From assembly GCA_030522415.1 (NCBI GenBank), contig CM060126.1:10049352-10113351 (forward strand): DNA of 64,000 bases, given 5' to 3'. This document shows, in pieces, positions 23,608-33,449 of the stretch (position 1 is its first letter; every line of letters begins with the position of its first letter). Origin of the DNA: Channallabes apus (taxonomy: Eukaryota > Chordata > Actinopteri > Siluriformes > Clariidae). A program made the position numbers and the translations under genes. The notes beneath the pieces were generated by a model. It saw only the letters and a program-made list of their open reading frames with translations, did no database searches and was not told where the DNA came from.

Positions 23608-25730
23608 GGGCCAGTTTCTCGATAACGCACACTATTCGCGCGCTAAGAAGACTCTTAAGATATATCTTACAGTACGTTAAGTGATAACTTTTCTAGTGTA
23701 TTTCTCAAACTGTCTCTTAGGAGTCTTCTTAAGTCGCTGCCTCTTATGTCCGACGTTACAAGGCGCTGTCTACAGTGAAGGTCCTGAATTAGCTGACATC
23801 GGTTGCTCAGGAATCGATTTTTGACTTAAAAAATCATGCCATAATAGACAAATATATAAATGAAATCACCAAACTGTCGCTAATATTTTCATGTAACCTG
23901 TAGTGGTGGGGAAACGAACCGGGTATACAATCATAGTTGATGGACAAACAGCTGATAACACTCTTCACCAGCTTCAGAAACAATGTGAAGTGTCAGTTGT
24001 TGGGGTTGTATAGTGCACTTATGGAATGTATACGATGAGATGACAGAGTGGAGGTTTAATACTCCTATCTCATCTACGCAGTTTCACGCAGGGGCCGTAA
24101 GTGCGGTTCATTATGATTGTTACGTTTCCATTTTACCACGCAAAAAAATTAAACATGTTTAACATGCGGAAGCTCGCGGACCTTGCAGATCTTTGCGGAC
24201 CGTTGGGCGATCACTCGAGGCGGATCACGGTGCCTAATACCCCTATCTCACCTGTGTGGCCTGACTCATCTCCGTGAGCTGCCGTGATTGCCCGTGACGT
24301 TCCTTTAATGTTCCGCAAAGTTCTGCAAAGTCTGCAAGCTTCCGCAAGGACCAGAAAAAAATTAAACGTTTAATTTTTCACGCGGAAAGATGGAAACGTA
24401 ATCACAGCGCAAAAACTTGGGGTGAATCATGATGAACCCTACAGTACTTACGGCCACAGCACGAGACCGCGCAGGTGAGATACTGTAGGGGTATAACACC
24501 GCATCTCACAGCAAGTCAAACTGCATAAGTGAATAAGTGAAGGGGTATTACGCATTACAATCACCCAGAAAAATTAATGGATGCCGGGTTTGAAACTCCC
24601 AAGGTTATTTTTTCATTTAACTAAATCAAATTTTATAAAAATAAAACGTGTCAAAAGAAAAGCCCATAAAGTCATGGATAATGGCTAATGATCAATGAAA
24701 CATTCATTCATTCATTCATTCATCTTCTATACCGCTTAATCCTGTGTTCAGGGTCGCGGGGGACCTGGAGCCTATCCCAGGAGACTTCGGGCACTAGGCG
24801 GGGTACATCACCCTGGACAGGGTGCCAATCCATCGCAGGGCACACACACATACACACACTCACACACCCAATCACACACTACGGGCAATTTGGGAACGCC
24901 AATTAGCCTAACCTGCATATCTTTGGACTGTGGGAGGAAACCGGAGTACCCGGAGGAAACCCACCAAGCACGGGGAGAACATGCAAACTCCATGCACACA
25001 GAGACGGGAATCGAGCCTGGCCGGGGAATCGAACCCAGACCCTGGAGGTGCAAGGCGACAGTGCTAACCACTACACCACCGCGCCGCCTATCAATGAAAC
25101 ATATTTTAAACAAAAAGCAGCGAGCAGCTGGACATCGGGACGTAGAGCGTAAGTACGATGCGTTGGCCTGGCACGCGCAGGTCTGAGCAGCTCAAGAAGC
25201 TCCATAATCTGTTGCTTTGGAAGGCACTTTACCAGGGAGTTGCTTTCCCCGACCACGGGGAAAGTATGAAAAGGGCTGAAGTTTTGTCTAAATGCATAAT
25301 TTACATGAGCCACACGGCTCCACGGACGGCGCCGTCTTCAGTTTAACACAAGAACACGCTGTATCGCTCCCAAATTGTTTGCCACCTTTGCCAATTTTAA
25401 TGCATTAGTCACATTATGAAATAGGCTAATTAAAAGTCACTCTATTAGTTCTGATATCAAATAAAATAACATTCTTAAACAGGTCTACAGTATATTCCAT
25501 CATTAATACGACTTTGATAACGTGCCATAATGTGCTTCCATGCACCGCTGGTTTATAAAGACTGCTGCTCAGTAGCGGCGACTAGCGTCTCGAGCTGAAA
25601 CAACGCTAAGAATTAGTTAAGGTTGGTCCAGACCAACCTTACGAACGTGTGACTTAGCTAAGAGATACTTAGCGTAAGAACGTTTCGGGAAATGCGCCAT
25701 AACATTAAGAAGCTTTCGAGAAACCGGGCC
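23608..25730. mobile_element. TIR DNA transposon, Harbinger-like, interrupted by a SINE
   Basis: The ends are GGGCCAGTTTCTCGA (23608) and, in reverse complement, GGCCCGGTTTCTCGA (25730), with CTG just outside both ends as a possible 3-bp target duplication. Inside, 24107-24465 forms a large imperfect palindrome. There is no transposase. A second copy without its ends is at about 57953-58680 in opposite orientation. Assignment to PIF/Harbinger rests on the end sequence and is tentative. Two TACAGTA-type 5-bp differences separate the copies. Confidence 0.65.
24702..25089 (-). mobile_element. full-length tRNA-derived SINE
   Basis: Reading on the minus strand, the head is tRNA-like, with an A-box-like 'GTGGTGTAGTGGTTAGCACT' and a B-box 'GGTTCGATTCC' (internal RNA polymerase III promoter). 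A body ('CCGGTTTCCTCCCACAGTCC') and an L2-like tail ending in (ATGA)n follow. ATCAATGAAAC flanks both sides (24691-24701, 25090-25100). The related element near 58150 has only one copy of this target, an empty site. It has no coding capacity and depends on a LINE for movement. Confidence 0.9.
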
Positions 25731-25839
25731 CTGGTTATTTCATAACTGTGAGGCTTTGTATGAAACAGCTTTGGCTCCTGCTGAAAGTTTCTTTTTACAA
25801 GTGGGTGTGGCAGAGATGAGATAAGATAAAATAGGGCTA
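25731..25839. other. short spacer, nothing recognised
   Basis: No feature seen between the TIR element and the next LINE scrap. Confidence 0.4.
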
Positions 25840-26420
25840 TCTTAGTAATACATGATATTTAAATGAGTGGCTAGAATCAATAATCATGCCAAGGTCTTTT
25901 ACTGTTGCATATGAAACAGAAACACCATCCAGAGTCATTATGTAGTCAGAAATCTTCACTAGCTGCATGTGGACCTAGGACGTAGTACTTCTATTTAAAA
26001 AAAAAAAAAAAGGACTTAATTCTCCATAATTCATCCATTTTCTTATGTCCTTCACGTATTCCTAAACTTTATTAAGCTGGTGTCTCTTTATCTGGCTTTG
26101 CTGAAACATATACATATGTGAAAACTGATAACATTGTCAAGAATAATATCACCCAGAAAAATATATATATAAATATATGAAGACAAAGACATTGCAGAAC
26201 TTTGCAAAACACCAAACTTTAATTTAGTATGCATAGAGAAGTCACCATTTACGTGATGACTAATAACAATCAGTCAAAAATGCCCTGAGCAAGTAGAGGG
26301 CCATTCCCTGAACATTTCCTAATCTGTCAAGGAGAATAGTATGATCAGTGGTGTCAAAAGTGCCCTAAGATAAGGCAACACTAGCAAAGACACAAAACTT
26401 TGGTTTTATTTGCATTATTG
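25840..26420 (-). pseudogene. decayed LINE reverse transcriptase fragment (I/Nimb-like)
   Basis: Minus-strand translation in shifting frames gives 'TFDTTDHTILLDRLG' (the RT motif around the first catalytic Asp, AFDTxDHxxLL) near 26370. Further down come pieces similar to the region after the YADD box, 'KPDKETPA', and 'SDYIMTLDGVSVSYATVKDLG' ending near 25880. Many stops are present. It could belong to the same old LINE as the endonuclease piece at 30950-31460. Confidence 0.65.
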
Positions 26421-27092
26421 CCGTTCTCTGAGTAGCATGAGAGAGTGTCTCACATTAGGGAACCCCATCTCCGTGAGCACATCCACACACTTAAAGCATA
26501 ACTCAAGTGGTATATTACTGCAACTTAATTAAAACCATTTTTGTAAGATAAATTTAATGGTATAAATAAACATTTTAAATTGACAACATTATTTTAATGG
26601 ATTGTGACCACCTAAAAATGTTAAATATTTCCCCAACTTAATTTAATAAAATTTAAATGGTGGTAGTTTAATCAAATTGGATCAATTAATCAATTTCTCT
26701 CTACTGTATGTTAAGGCTCCACCCTCATCTCCTTAGGACAAGATCAGATACTGTATGTTGAGACTGCATGTTGGAAGACTGTAGAGTCTGAATATAGCAA
26801 AAGACATTTTCAAGGTCAGAATAATTTCTCTTACAAAGAAATTTGACTAATGTAATATTTTATGTAGTTAAAGTTTTAGTGCACTATGTTCAGTGTTACA
26901 CTGGATAACACAACTTAATGTAAGCTGTGGGTTTACTACAAATTGTGTTAATCGTATTTATCAATTAAAACTAAGCATCTCTTTTATTTGTGAAATATTC
27001 TAACTTACTGTAGATAGGGCATTTTATTTGTGCCAAGGGGAGGCAAACATGCTTTAGTTTACTGTTATTTACATAAGTTGCCATGTATAGTA
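26421..27092. other. gene-free AT-rich DNA
   Basis: No gene recognised. TACTGTA heptamers lie near 26703, 26746 and 27006. Confidence 0.45.
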
Positions 27093-27560
27093 CAGGGTGG
27101 GTAAAAAGTAACTATGCATAAAAAATTGGTATTAAAGTCCATATATCTAATACAAATGTATAGAAACAAATTATACATGTACTTTATTACATACAGTAGC
27201 AAAAGAAAAGCAAATCTTTAAATTTCAACGAAGGTACCAGTGGTGTCAACCAATTTCCTCAAAGGGCCAGGGATGGAATGCCTAGTTCTTTGAAGGAAGT
27301 CAGTATTGAATATTGCTGAGAACGCCCTGTATCCGTGAATCAAAGTTCTCCATGGTGTGAGGCTTTGTCCTGTACATCTTCTCCTTTGCGTAGCCCCACA
27401 GAAAAAAAAATCACATGGAGTGAGATCTGGACTTCTTGGAGGCTATTCAGGAGGTCCACAATGTCCCAGCCAATGTCCTGGAAAATGCTGGTCTAACCAC
27501 ACACGGACAGTAAGAACAAAATGCCATTAAATATTACCTAGTTAATTTTCACCCATCCTG
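27093..27560 (-). mobile_element. mariner-type element, internally deleted
   Basis: The ends CAGGGTGGGTAAAAAGTAACTA and CAGGATGGGTGAAAATTAACTA (reverse complement) are inverted repeats flanked by TA on both sides, as expected for the Tc1/mariner superfamily. The minus strand encodes 'PRSPDLTPCDFFLWGYAKEKMY', the region around the third catalytic Asp of mariner-like transposases. The first two thirds of the gene are gone and only 468 bp remain. Confidence 0.75.
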
Positions 27561-27562
27561 TA

Positions 27563-28019
27563 TTTTAAGTACAGACAAACCCTGATTAATCAGGGTCAAA
27601 TTCAGTCAAATCAAATTCAGGATTTTTTTTTTAACTGGAAGTAAATGTTTTTGAATACTAAATTACAGTACATATACAATCAGAAACTTTTAGAAGCAAA
27701 AGTTAATTCTCAGTGTTGTTGTTTTTTTTTCTCTAGGAAGCCTTGGCTATATCTCATAACAAAAAGTGACAATACATTTCAAAGATTGGTGTTTATCGAA
27801 TATTATTATTTGCGTGTTTTTTTTTTTTACCAATTGCTATATTAACAAGTTACTGAATTTTTACAAATGGTTTGGAAATGTTTTAGAAAAGGATGGGACT
27901 TTTAAAATGGGAGTTTAAATCATTTAATGTATTTTACATATTTGGCACCGTGTTTTAAAATGTGGTAGGTCTATATGGGAGTTTGTTTACCTAATTTACC
28001 ATTTGTGTGTCTTTTTAGT
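27563..28019. other. gene-free AT-rich DNA
   Basis: No feature recognised apart from short T runs. The target-site TTAGT at 28015-28019 adjoins the LTR element. Confidence 0.45.
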
Positions 28020-28373
28020 TGTCACGTTTCCCTCTTCGTCTGTGTCTGGAGTGTGTGCGTGGCATGAACGCGAAGGAAGCGAGCTGACGGTTTATCAAAG
28101 TCCTTGTATTTAACATTAAAGGTCAACATAAACTCCAAACACAAACTGAAACTTAACTGCAACTAAAGCTAGACGCCTGACTGAACTTCAGCCAGGCTAT
28201 TTATACAAAACATAAAACACAATGAACTCATTAACTTCCCTCGGTTCAGGTGAGCTTCTACGTCACCTGACCGAGGTGCAAACTGGGAACTGAAGTCAAA
28301 TATCAAACACAAACAAACTACAAACCAAAACCAAAAACGGGCGTTAGGCGCCCTCTAGGGGTTAACCGTCACA
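28020..28373 (-). repeat. 3' LTR of copy 1
   Basis: On the element strand it starts TGTGACGG and ends CGTGACA. It holds a TATAAATA box (28198-28205), a start-site-like GTCTAGCTTT (28165-28174), the 17-bp motif CCTCGGTCAGGTGACGT (28260-28276) and a CTCF-like CCCCTAGAGGGCGCC (about 28347-28361). Confidence 0.93.
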
Positions 28374-30283
28374 GTACTCCCCCCCAAAGAAATGCTCCTC
28401 CGGAGCATCACCGGAGGCCCCGGGCTCCCACCCCACAGTACTACCTTCGGCCTCCTGACCAGGAGGCTGGGTGACGGGGCTGGAGAAGCGCTCGGCGGCT
28501 GCAGAGCTGGAGAAGCGCTCGGCGGCTGCAGAGCTGGCGAAGCGCTCGGCGGCTGCAGAGCTGGCGAAGCGCTCTGCGGCTGCAGAGCTGGCGAAGCGCT
28601 CGGCGGCTGCAGAGCTGGCGAAGCGCTCGGCGGCTGCAGAGCTGGAGAAGCGCTCGACGAAGGCGTTGGAGCGTACTCGGCGCTCGACAGCAGCGTTGGA
28701 GCGTACTCGGCGCTCGACAGCGGCGTTGGAGCGTACTCGGCGCTCGACAGCGGCGTTGGAGCGTACTCGGCGCTCGACAGCGGCGTTGGAGCGCACTCGG
28801 CGCTCGACAGCGGCGTTGGAGCGCACTCGGCGCTCGACAGCGGCGTTGGAGCGCACTCGGCGCTCGACAGCGGCGTTGGAGCGCACTCGGCGCTCGACAG
28901 CGGCGTTGGAGCGCACTCGGCGCTCGACAGCGGCGTTGGAGCGTGCAGTGCGCTCAACAGCGGCGTTGGAGCGTGCAGTGCGCTCGACGACGGCTCTGGA
29001 GCGTGCAGTGCGCTCGACGACGGCTCTGGAGCGTGCAGTGCGCTCGACGACGGCTCTGGAGCGTGCAGTGCGCTCGACGACGGCTCTGGAGCGTGCAGTG
29101 CGCTCGACGACGGCTCTGGAGCGTACAGTGCGCTCGACGACGGCTCTGGAGCGTGCAGTGCGCTCGACGACGGCTCTGGAGCATGCACGGCGCTCGACGG
29201 CGGCGCAATGTCGTCCTCAAAGCCGGGAGGCGGCGGCAGAACAGGAGCGTCGGTCAGCTGCTGCTGACACGCTGGTTCACTGTCCTCGAAGCCGGGAGGC
29301 GGCGGCAGAACGGGAGCGTCGGTCAGCTGCTGCTGACACGCTGGTTTGCTGTCCTCGAAGCCGGGAGGCGGCGGCAGAACGGGAGCGTCGGTCAGCTGCT
29401 GCTGACACGCTGGCTCGCTGTCCTCAAAGCCGGGCGGCGGCAGAAGAACGCATGTGTCGGACAGCGGCTGCTGACACGCTGGCTCGCTGTCCTCGAAGCC
29501 GGGAGGCGGCGGCAGAACGGGTGCGTCGGTCAGCGGCTGCTGACACGCTAACTCGCTGTCCACGAAGCCAGGAGGCGGCGGCAGAACGGATGCGTCGGTC
29601 AGCGGCTGCCGACGCGCTAGCTCGCTGCTGAGCATTGGCGAGGGAGGAGAAAGCTCCGAGCCCGCTTTGCGGTTATCCCGGAAGTGGAGGATCATCTGCT
29701 GGAGCTCCTTCACATGCTCCAGCATTTCACTCACCCGCTCCGGTTCCGGAATCCACCACATGAGCTCTTTGCGCTGCTGCTCCGCCTGGGGTTCTCTCTC
29801 CCCCGCGTCACCGCCGTACTTGGGCTTCCTCGCCCTTCTCTTCCGGCCGGTGCGGGGAACCACGTGACCCTGCAATGGGTCGCCTCTGAATGCCGTTCGC
29901 CGAATGGCGAGCCTGCAGCTCTCCCAGCTCCGTGGTGTCTCTCTCTCTCTCTCTTCGCTGCTCTCCCGCACGTGCTCCTGCTCCCGTTTTACCAGCTGGT
30001 TGTACTTCCAGCTCCTGAGCAGATCTACCTCGCCGTTCTCCAACCAGCAGTAATCCCACTCGCCATACTCCTCTTCCTCGCTGTTCTCCAGCCAGTTCGC
30101 CAGCTCGGGCGAGATGGTCTTCGCGCCCCCCCAAAAATCATCCAGGGGAAAATCCTCCGCCATGCCACTTGTACGGTCTAGCTTTCTGTCACGTTTTCCT
30201 CTTCGTCTGTGTTTGGAGTGTGTGCGTGGCATGAACGCGGAGGAAGCGAGCTGACGGTTTATCAAAGTCCTTTTATTTAACAT
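28355..30283 (-). CDS. repeat-rich proline/serine protein of the LTR element, function unknown
   Basis: The frame has 642 codons. It could start at 30283, downstream of the predicted transcription start, or at the more usual-looking ATG at 30163 (602 residues) just after the primer site. The N-terminal extension across the LTR is basic ('HRRRGKRDRKLDR', NLS-like) and kept in frame in copy 2. After 'MAEDFPLDDFWGG' comes an acidic, tryptophan-rich region ('EEEEYGEWDYCWLENGEVDL'), a short helical, possibly coiled-coil stretch ('VSEMLEHVKELQQMILHF'), then tandem repeats: about 6 of a 23-residue unit ending 'VLPPPPGFED', about 7 of 'HAPEPSSSAL', about 11 of 'APTPLSSAE' plus Cys or Tyr, and about 7 of 'SASPALQPP'. 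The frame ends inside the 3' LTR. I recognise no capsid fold, zinc knuckle or enzyme motif; a divergent Gag-like role is a guess. Confidence 0.65.
   Translation of the reverse strand: MLNKRTLINRQLASSAFMPRTHSKHRRRGKRDRKLDRTSGMAEDFPLDDFWGGAKTISPELANWLENSEEEEYGEWDYCWLENGEVDLLRSWKYNQLVKREQEHVRESSEERERETPRSWESCRLAIRRTAFRGDPLQGHVVPRTGRKRRARKPKYGGDAGEREPQAEQQRKELMWWIPEPERVSEMLEHVKELQQMILHFRDNRKAGSELSPPSPMLSSELARRQPLTDASVLPPPPGFVDSELACQQPLTDAPVLPPPPGFEDSEPACQQPLSDTCVLLPPPGFEDSEPACQQQLTDAPVLPPPPGFEDSKPACQQQLTDAPVLPPPPGFEDSEPACQQQLTDAPVLPPPPGFEDDIAPPSSAVHAPEPSSSALHAPEPSSSALYAPEPSSSALHAPEPSSSALHAPEPSSSALHAPEPSSSALHAPEPSSSALHAPTPLLSALHAPTPLSSAECAPTPLSSAECAPTPLSSAECAPTPLSSAECAPTPLSSAECAPTPLSSAEYAPTPLSSAEYAPTPLSSAEYAPTLLSSAEYAPTPSSSASPALQPPSASPALQPPSASPALQPQSASPALQPPSASPALQPPSASPALQPPSASPAPSPSLLVRRPKVVLWGGSPGPPVMLRRSISLGGSTVTVNP
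30176..30185 (-). promoter_or_regulatory. putative self-priming primer-binding site, copy 1
   Basis: One base after the 5' LTR the element reads AAAGCTAGAC. This is the exact complement of GTCTAGCTTT inside the LTR (30332-30341), which starts about 31 bases after the first T of TATAAATA, where transcription should begin. No tRNA-like TGG primer site is present. This matches the Tf1/sushi mode, in which the 5' end of the RNA primes its own reverse transcription. Confidence 0.65.
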
Positions 30284-30540
30284 TAAAGGTCAACATAAAC
30301 TCCAAACACAAACTGAAACTTAACTGCAACTAAAGCTAGACGCCTGACTGAACTTCAGCCAGGCTATTTATACAAAACATAAAACACAATGAACTCATTA
30401 ACTTCCCTCGGTTCAGGTGAGCTTCTACGTCACCTGACCGAGGTGCAAACTGGGAACTGAAGTCAAATATCAAACACAAACAAACTACAAACCAAAACCA
30501 AAAACGGGCGTTAGGCGCCCTCTAGGGGTTAACCGTCACA
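30187..30540 (-). repeat. 5' LTR of copy 1 with promoter
   Basis: Nearly identical to the other LTR. TATAAATA is at 30365-30372 (minus strand), with the predicted start near 30341. Upstream lies a near-perfect hairpin (CCTCGGT-CAGGTGA arms around a loop containing TACGTCA) at about 30408-30443, including the 17-bp motif at 30427-30443. A CTCF-like site is at about 30514-30528. Confidence 0.9.
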
Positions 30541-30545
30541 TTAGT

Positions 30546-30949
30546 AAAATATCGTATGTTTAAATACTGAACTGCAGTGTAAAATAAAGTCATTGTATAA
30601 CAATTGTAGAGTTAAAATGTTGTATTGAATTGTATTGAAAGTGTTGCAATTTAAAAGCTAGTAGGTTAAAATAAAATTGGAAATCTAAAAACTTCTAGAG
30701 AAAATCTAATTGGACCAACTTAATTTTTAACTGATTGATAATTTACAAATTTGCTTGTAATTGTAGTAATAAAGTATTGTACAGGTATATTTTACTTAAG
30801 CAGTTTCTTCTACACACTGAAAAAGCTAATTTAAGCAACTTACTATTTAGGAGCAGTATACCGGGAAAGTTACTCAATGCACTTACTTAATGCAGTTTCT
30901 TTTTTCTTTTTTTTGGTTCAGCTTAATTTTTCCAGATATTCCAGATTTT
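30546..30949. other. gene-free AT-rich DNA
   Basis: Nothing recognised. Confidence 0.45.
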
Positions 30950-31460
30950 TTTTTTCTGTTGTGTAAAAACATTTGTTTTTAGAGTGTGGGATGACCCATT
31001 CATAGTTGATAACTCTGCCAGATGGAAAGGTCCATATTACTAAGTCACATTTTAAATGAGATGAGATGGTGATCTGATATTTACCAAAAGTCAAACTGGC
31101 ATATATGACTATATTTTCTATACTTAATCTGAGTGTTAGTATTAGATCAAGAGTGTGACCAGTGTTTTGCATGGGTCATATTATACACTGATTAACCCCT
31201 ATTGAATCTAGAATCTTGTACATAAATGCTGTTCTCAAAGAGTCTTCTCAAAATTAATATTAATGTCTCCAACAATTAATGCTTTGTGTAAAGAAATTAA
31301 TGCAGATTTTTATCTCAAACGCAAACTCACAAAGAAATTCAGAATATGGTGCTTGGATCTGTAAATAATAATTAGTGGAATCGACTGGGCAGACTTGGTT
31401 TTTGTGTCTACGCATGTTATGTTATTTAATGAAATGTGCATCCAGTTTTTTTGTGCAACA
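30950..31460 (-). pseudogene. decayed LINE endonuclease fragment
   Basis: The minus strand encodes 'GHTLDLILTLRLSIENI' followed by 'SSHLKCDLVIWTF', close to the last part of LINE endonucleases (GHTLDLV...SDHxxI). Upstream in another frame is 'LIVGDINI', resembling the GDFNI motif. The orientation and order agree with the RT scrap at 25840-26420, so both may derive from one old LINE later split by the mariner and LTR insertions. Confidence 0.55.
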
Positions 31461-31636
31461 CCTCCTCCTCCAACAGACAATGCTGATGTACAGTACTGTA
31501 TGTACTGTAAGTGAATCTAAGAAGAGTAGCTTCATTTAATGAAGTACATTAAACTCCTAAGCAGTAGTAATTTCATTAACAATAATGAAACTACTTTCAA
31601 TGCAAGTGATGTAACATTCAGCACTTCTAGCTTTAC

Positions 31637-31684
31637 ACTGATCAGCCATAACGTTAAAACTCAAAACATTAAGCCCAATATAGT
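31637..31684 (-). mobile_element. terminal scrap of a Tc1 element
   Basis: 'actgatcagccataacgttaaaa...cattaagcccaatatagtg' is the terminal inverted repeat of a common fish Tc1 family. Its homologue near 43860-43910 differs by two 5-bp insertions (see findings). A poly(T) run follows to about 31710. Confidence 0.6.
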
Positions 31685-31719
31685 GTTTTTTTTTTTTTTT
31701 TTTTTTTTTGAGGATTAAA

Positions 31720-32190
31720 GGAGAACAATTAAAGCTGTAGGATACTGGGTTTCTGATCATCACCAATGTGCCTCTGTTTAACCCTTGAGCGAGGCCCTTA
31801 TCCCTATCTGCTCCAGGGGAACTGTATCCCGACTGTGATATTCCAGCTTCCTGGAATATGAAAAAAATAATTTCACTGTGCTGTAAGGTACATGTGACAA
31901 ATAATTGACTCCTAATCTTACAGTGAGCCTTGAACACTGACTCCTATATTCTGTTCCTTTGCTTGCCAAATGTGTATAAAAAAATTGCTTGTCAGTTCTT
32001 AATTTGAATTTTGTGCCTTTCATGTACATTTTCCATAAATCAGCGTGTATAAATAAATGCATAATTCAACACAGTAACACAGTGGCCAACTCACAGCTAC
32101 AGCATATTTGTTTTTCAACAAGTCAAGTGTGAGCTTTGATTACGGTTTGAATTATCTTTGTGTCCATGTGGGTTTCTCTGGGTTTACAGT
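31720..32190 (-). repeat. dispersed repeat, also present inverted at 43985-44185
   Basis: The left part (about 31740-31920) resembles the tail of a fish SINE/L2 repeat ('cccttgagcgaggccctta...aatttcactgtgctgtaaggtac'). The right part (about 31940-32190) matches 43985-44185 in opposite orientation. Both copies encode a similar short peptide ('TKFKLRTDKQFFYTHLASK' here). I do not recognise the family. Confidence 0.5.
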
Positions 32191-32454
32191 TTTTTCCAAT
32201 GCAAAAACTAAAAAATATATCAGTAGTAATAGTAGGGCCTCTGTGGATTGCACTTGTTTGTCGAGTGCATTCCATGGATGCTCTGTCGGAATGAGAGCTG
32301 GGCAATTAAGAGGGCGGATCAACTGGTCACCTGAATCAATATGAGACTAAGCCTCTGTGATGAAAGAATCAGTTCCTTGTGCCTTCAGACCTAACCTTTG
32401 TGGAGCCCTAAGCAAAATTCCACTCTGTGAGCCACACAGTCAGAAAAAATGGCA

Positions 32455-32456
<2 letters not shown>

Positions 32457-32516
<60 letters not shown>
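32457..32516. repeat. (TA)n microsatellite
   Basis: About 29 uninterrupted TA units, likely length-variable. Confidence 0.95.
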
Positions 32517-32518
<2 letters not shown>

Positions 32519-33146
32519 AGCACTGTACCACTATGCTACACAACTCTTTCTCTCCTTTCTCTCTTATTTTATTTACTCCTTTACCCCTTAAACTTATTCT
32601 GTCCTTTCTCCTTTAAATCCTCCATTAATTACATTTTATACCCAACCCCTCCACAAAACATTTTACACACTAATATTTTTTTACTAAAATATGTCAGAGA
32701 CTTAATTTTTTTGTTGAATCACAGTAATTCTAAATGAGGAAACAGCTTAATAAGGTCAACAATTAATTAGGTCTTTGCAAAGATACACACAAAGTCAAAC
32801 CCATTGGAGCTTATTAATGCTCATTCACCCAGAAATGCCATTTCTGAGTGTGTTGACTCAGAAGAAAATGGCATGATACTGCACAATAACTCTTGCTACA
32901 CTTGTTCTAATTTGTTTGTGACAATTAGGTAAGCATGACTAAAGGTTAGGAAACCATTAATAAATTTTTTTAAGATAAATTATTGCAGTGGCTGAAATCA
33001 ACCCAACATTCATTGCTAATAGAATAATATATTTTTTAAAAATTTAAATTTGTAAAAAGTATAGAAATAGTGTTAATAAGGTGATTGTATATCAAATTTA
33101 TTTTATAAAATTTAAGTTTATACAATTTAGATTTTCTAATAACAAT
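32517..33146. other. gene-free AT-rich DNA
   Basis: No gene or recognisable element. Confidence 0.45.
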
Positions 33147-33225
33147 TTGGCACGGTGGTGTAGTGGTTATCACTGTCATCTTGCACCTCCAGAGCGCAGG
33201 TTTGATTCCCGGACAGGTTTGATTC
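33147..33225 (+). mobile_element. tRNA-like head of a SINE
   Basis: 'GGCACGGTGGTGTAGTGGTTATCACTGTC...' with A-box and 'GGTTTGATTCCC' B-box matches the head of the SINE at 24702-25089. The body and tail are missing. It is not a functional tRNA gene: no cloverleaf with a paired acceptor stem could be built. Confidence 0.75.
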
Positions 33226-33449
33226 CTTTTTTGATTGTATTTTTATTTTCGCAATCTACATATTCTTATGTTGTTGTTTATTACATTCTATATACACTTT
33301 TTCCTATTCCAAATAATGTGAAGTACATTCTAATTATTATGATCAACGTAGCAACTTCTGGCACTCTATAAAATTCCTAGAAAATTAACAAAAGATATCA
33401 AGCAGCAGCTATGTTAATAAGACGTTTCTTATACTGGGCAGATGAAAAG
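33226..33449. other. short gene-free spacer
   Basis: Nothing recognised. It ends in AAAAG (33445-33449), the target duplicate of LTR element copy 2. Confidence 0.45.

Larger units (their letters stand above)
28020..30540 (-). mobile_element. compact LTR retroelement, copy 1 (non-autonomous)
   Basis: Two 354-bp LTRs (28020-28373 and 30187-30540), about four differences apart, flank 1.8 kb of internal DNA. TTAGT duplicates flank the whole (28015-28019, 30541-30545). The element reads on the minus strand: the 5' LTR is at 30187-30540 and a G-rich polypurine tract sits next to the 3' LTR at 28374-28386. Internal DNA is essentially one ORF with no protease, RT or integrase, so enzymes must come from another element. 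No TACAGTA heptamer occurs inside. Copy 2 is at 33450-35487. Confidence 0.93.

Noticed and set aside
28392..29631. Long plus-strand ORFs (up to 386 codons) opposite the LTR element gene
   Set aside because: They are produced by tandem repeats whose lengths are multiples of three, which keeps several frames open on both strands; the protein on the element strand ends at the proper LTR signals and has a non-repetitive N-terminus.
31490..31515. Possible miR-101 precursor (starts TACAGTACTGT)
   Set aside because: Only the first 11 or so bases agree with the mature miRNA and no matching hairpin arm is present; the similarity comes from stacked TACAGTA heptamers.
33147..33225. tRNA gene
   Set aside because: A- and B-box-like sequences are present but the acceptor stem does not pair and the same head is found in the full SINE at 24702-25089.
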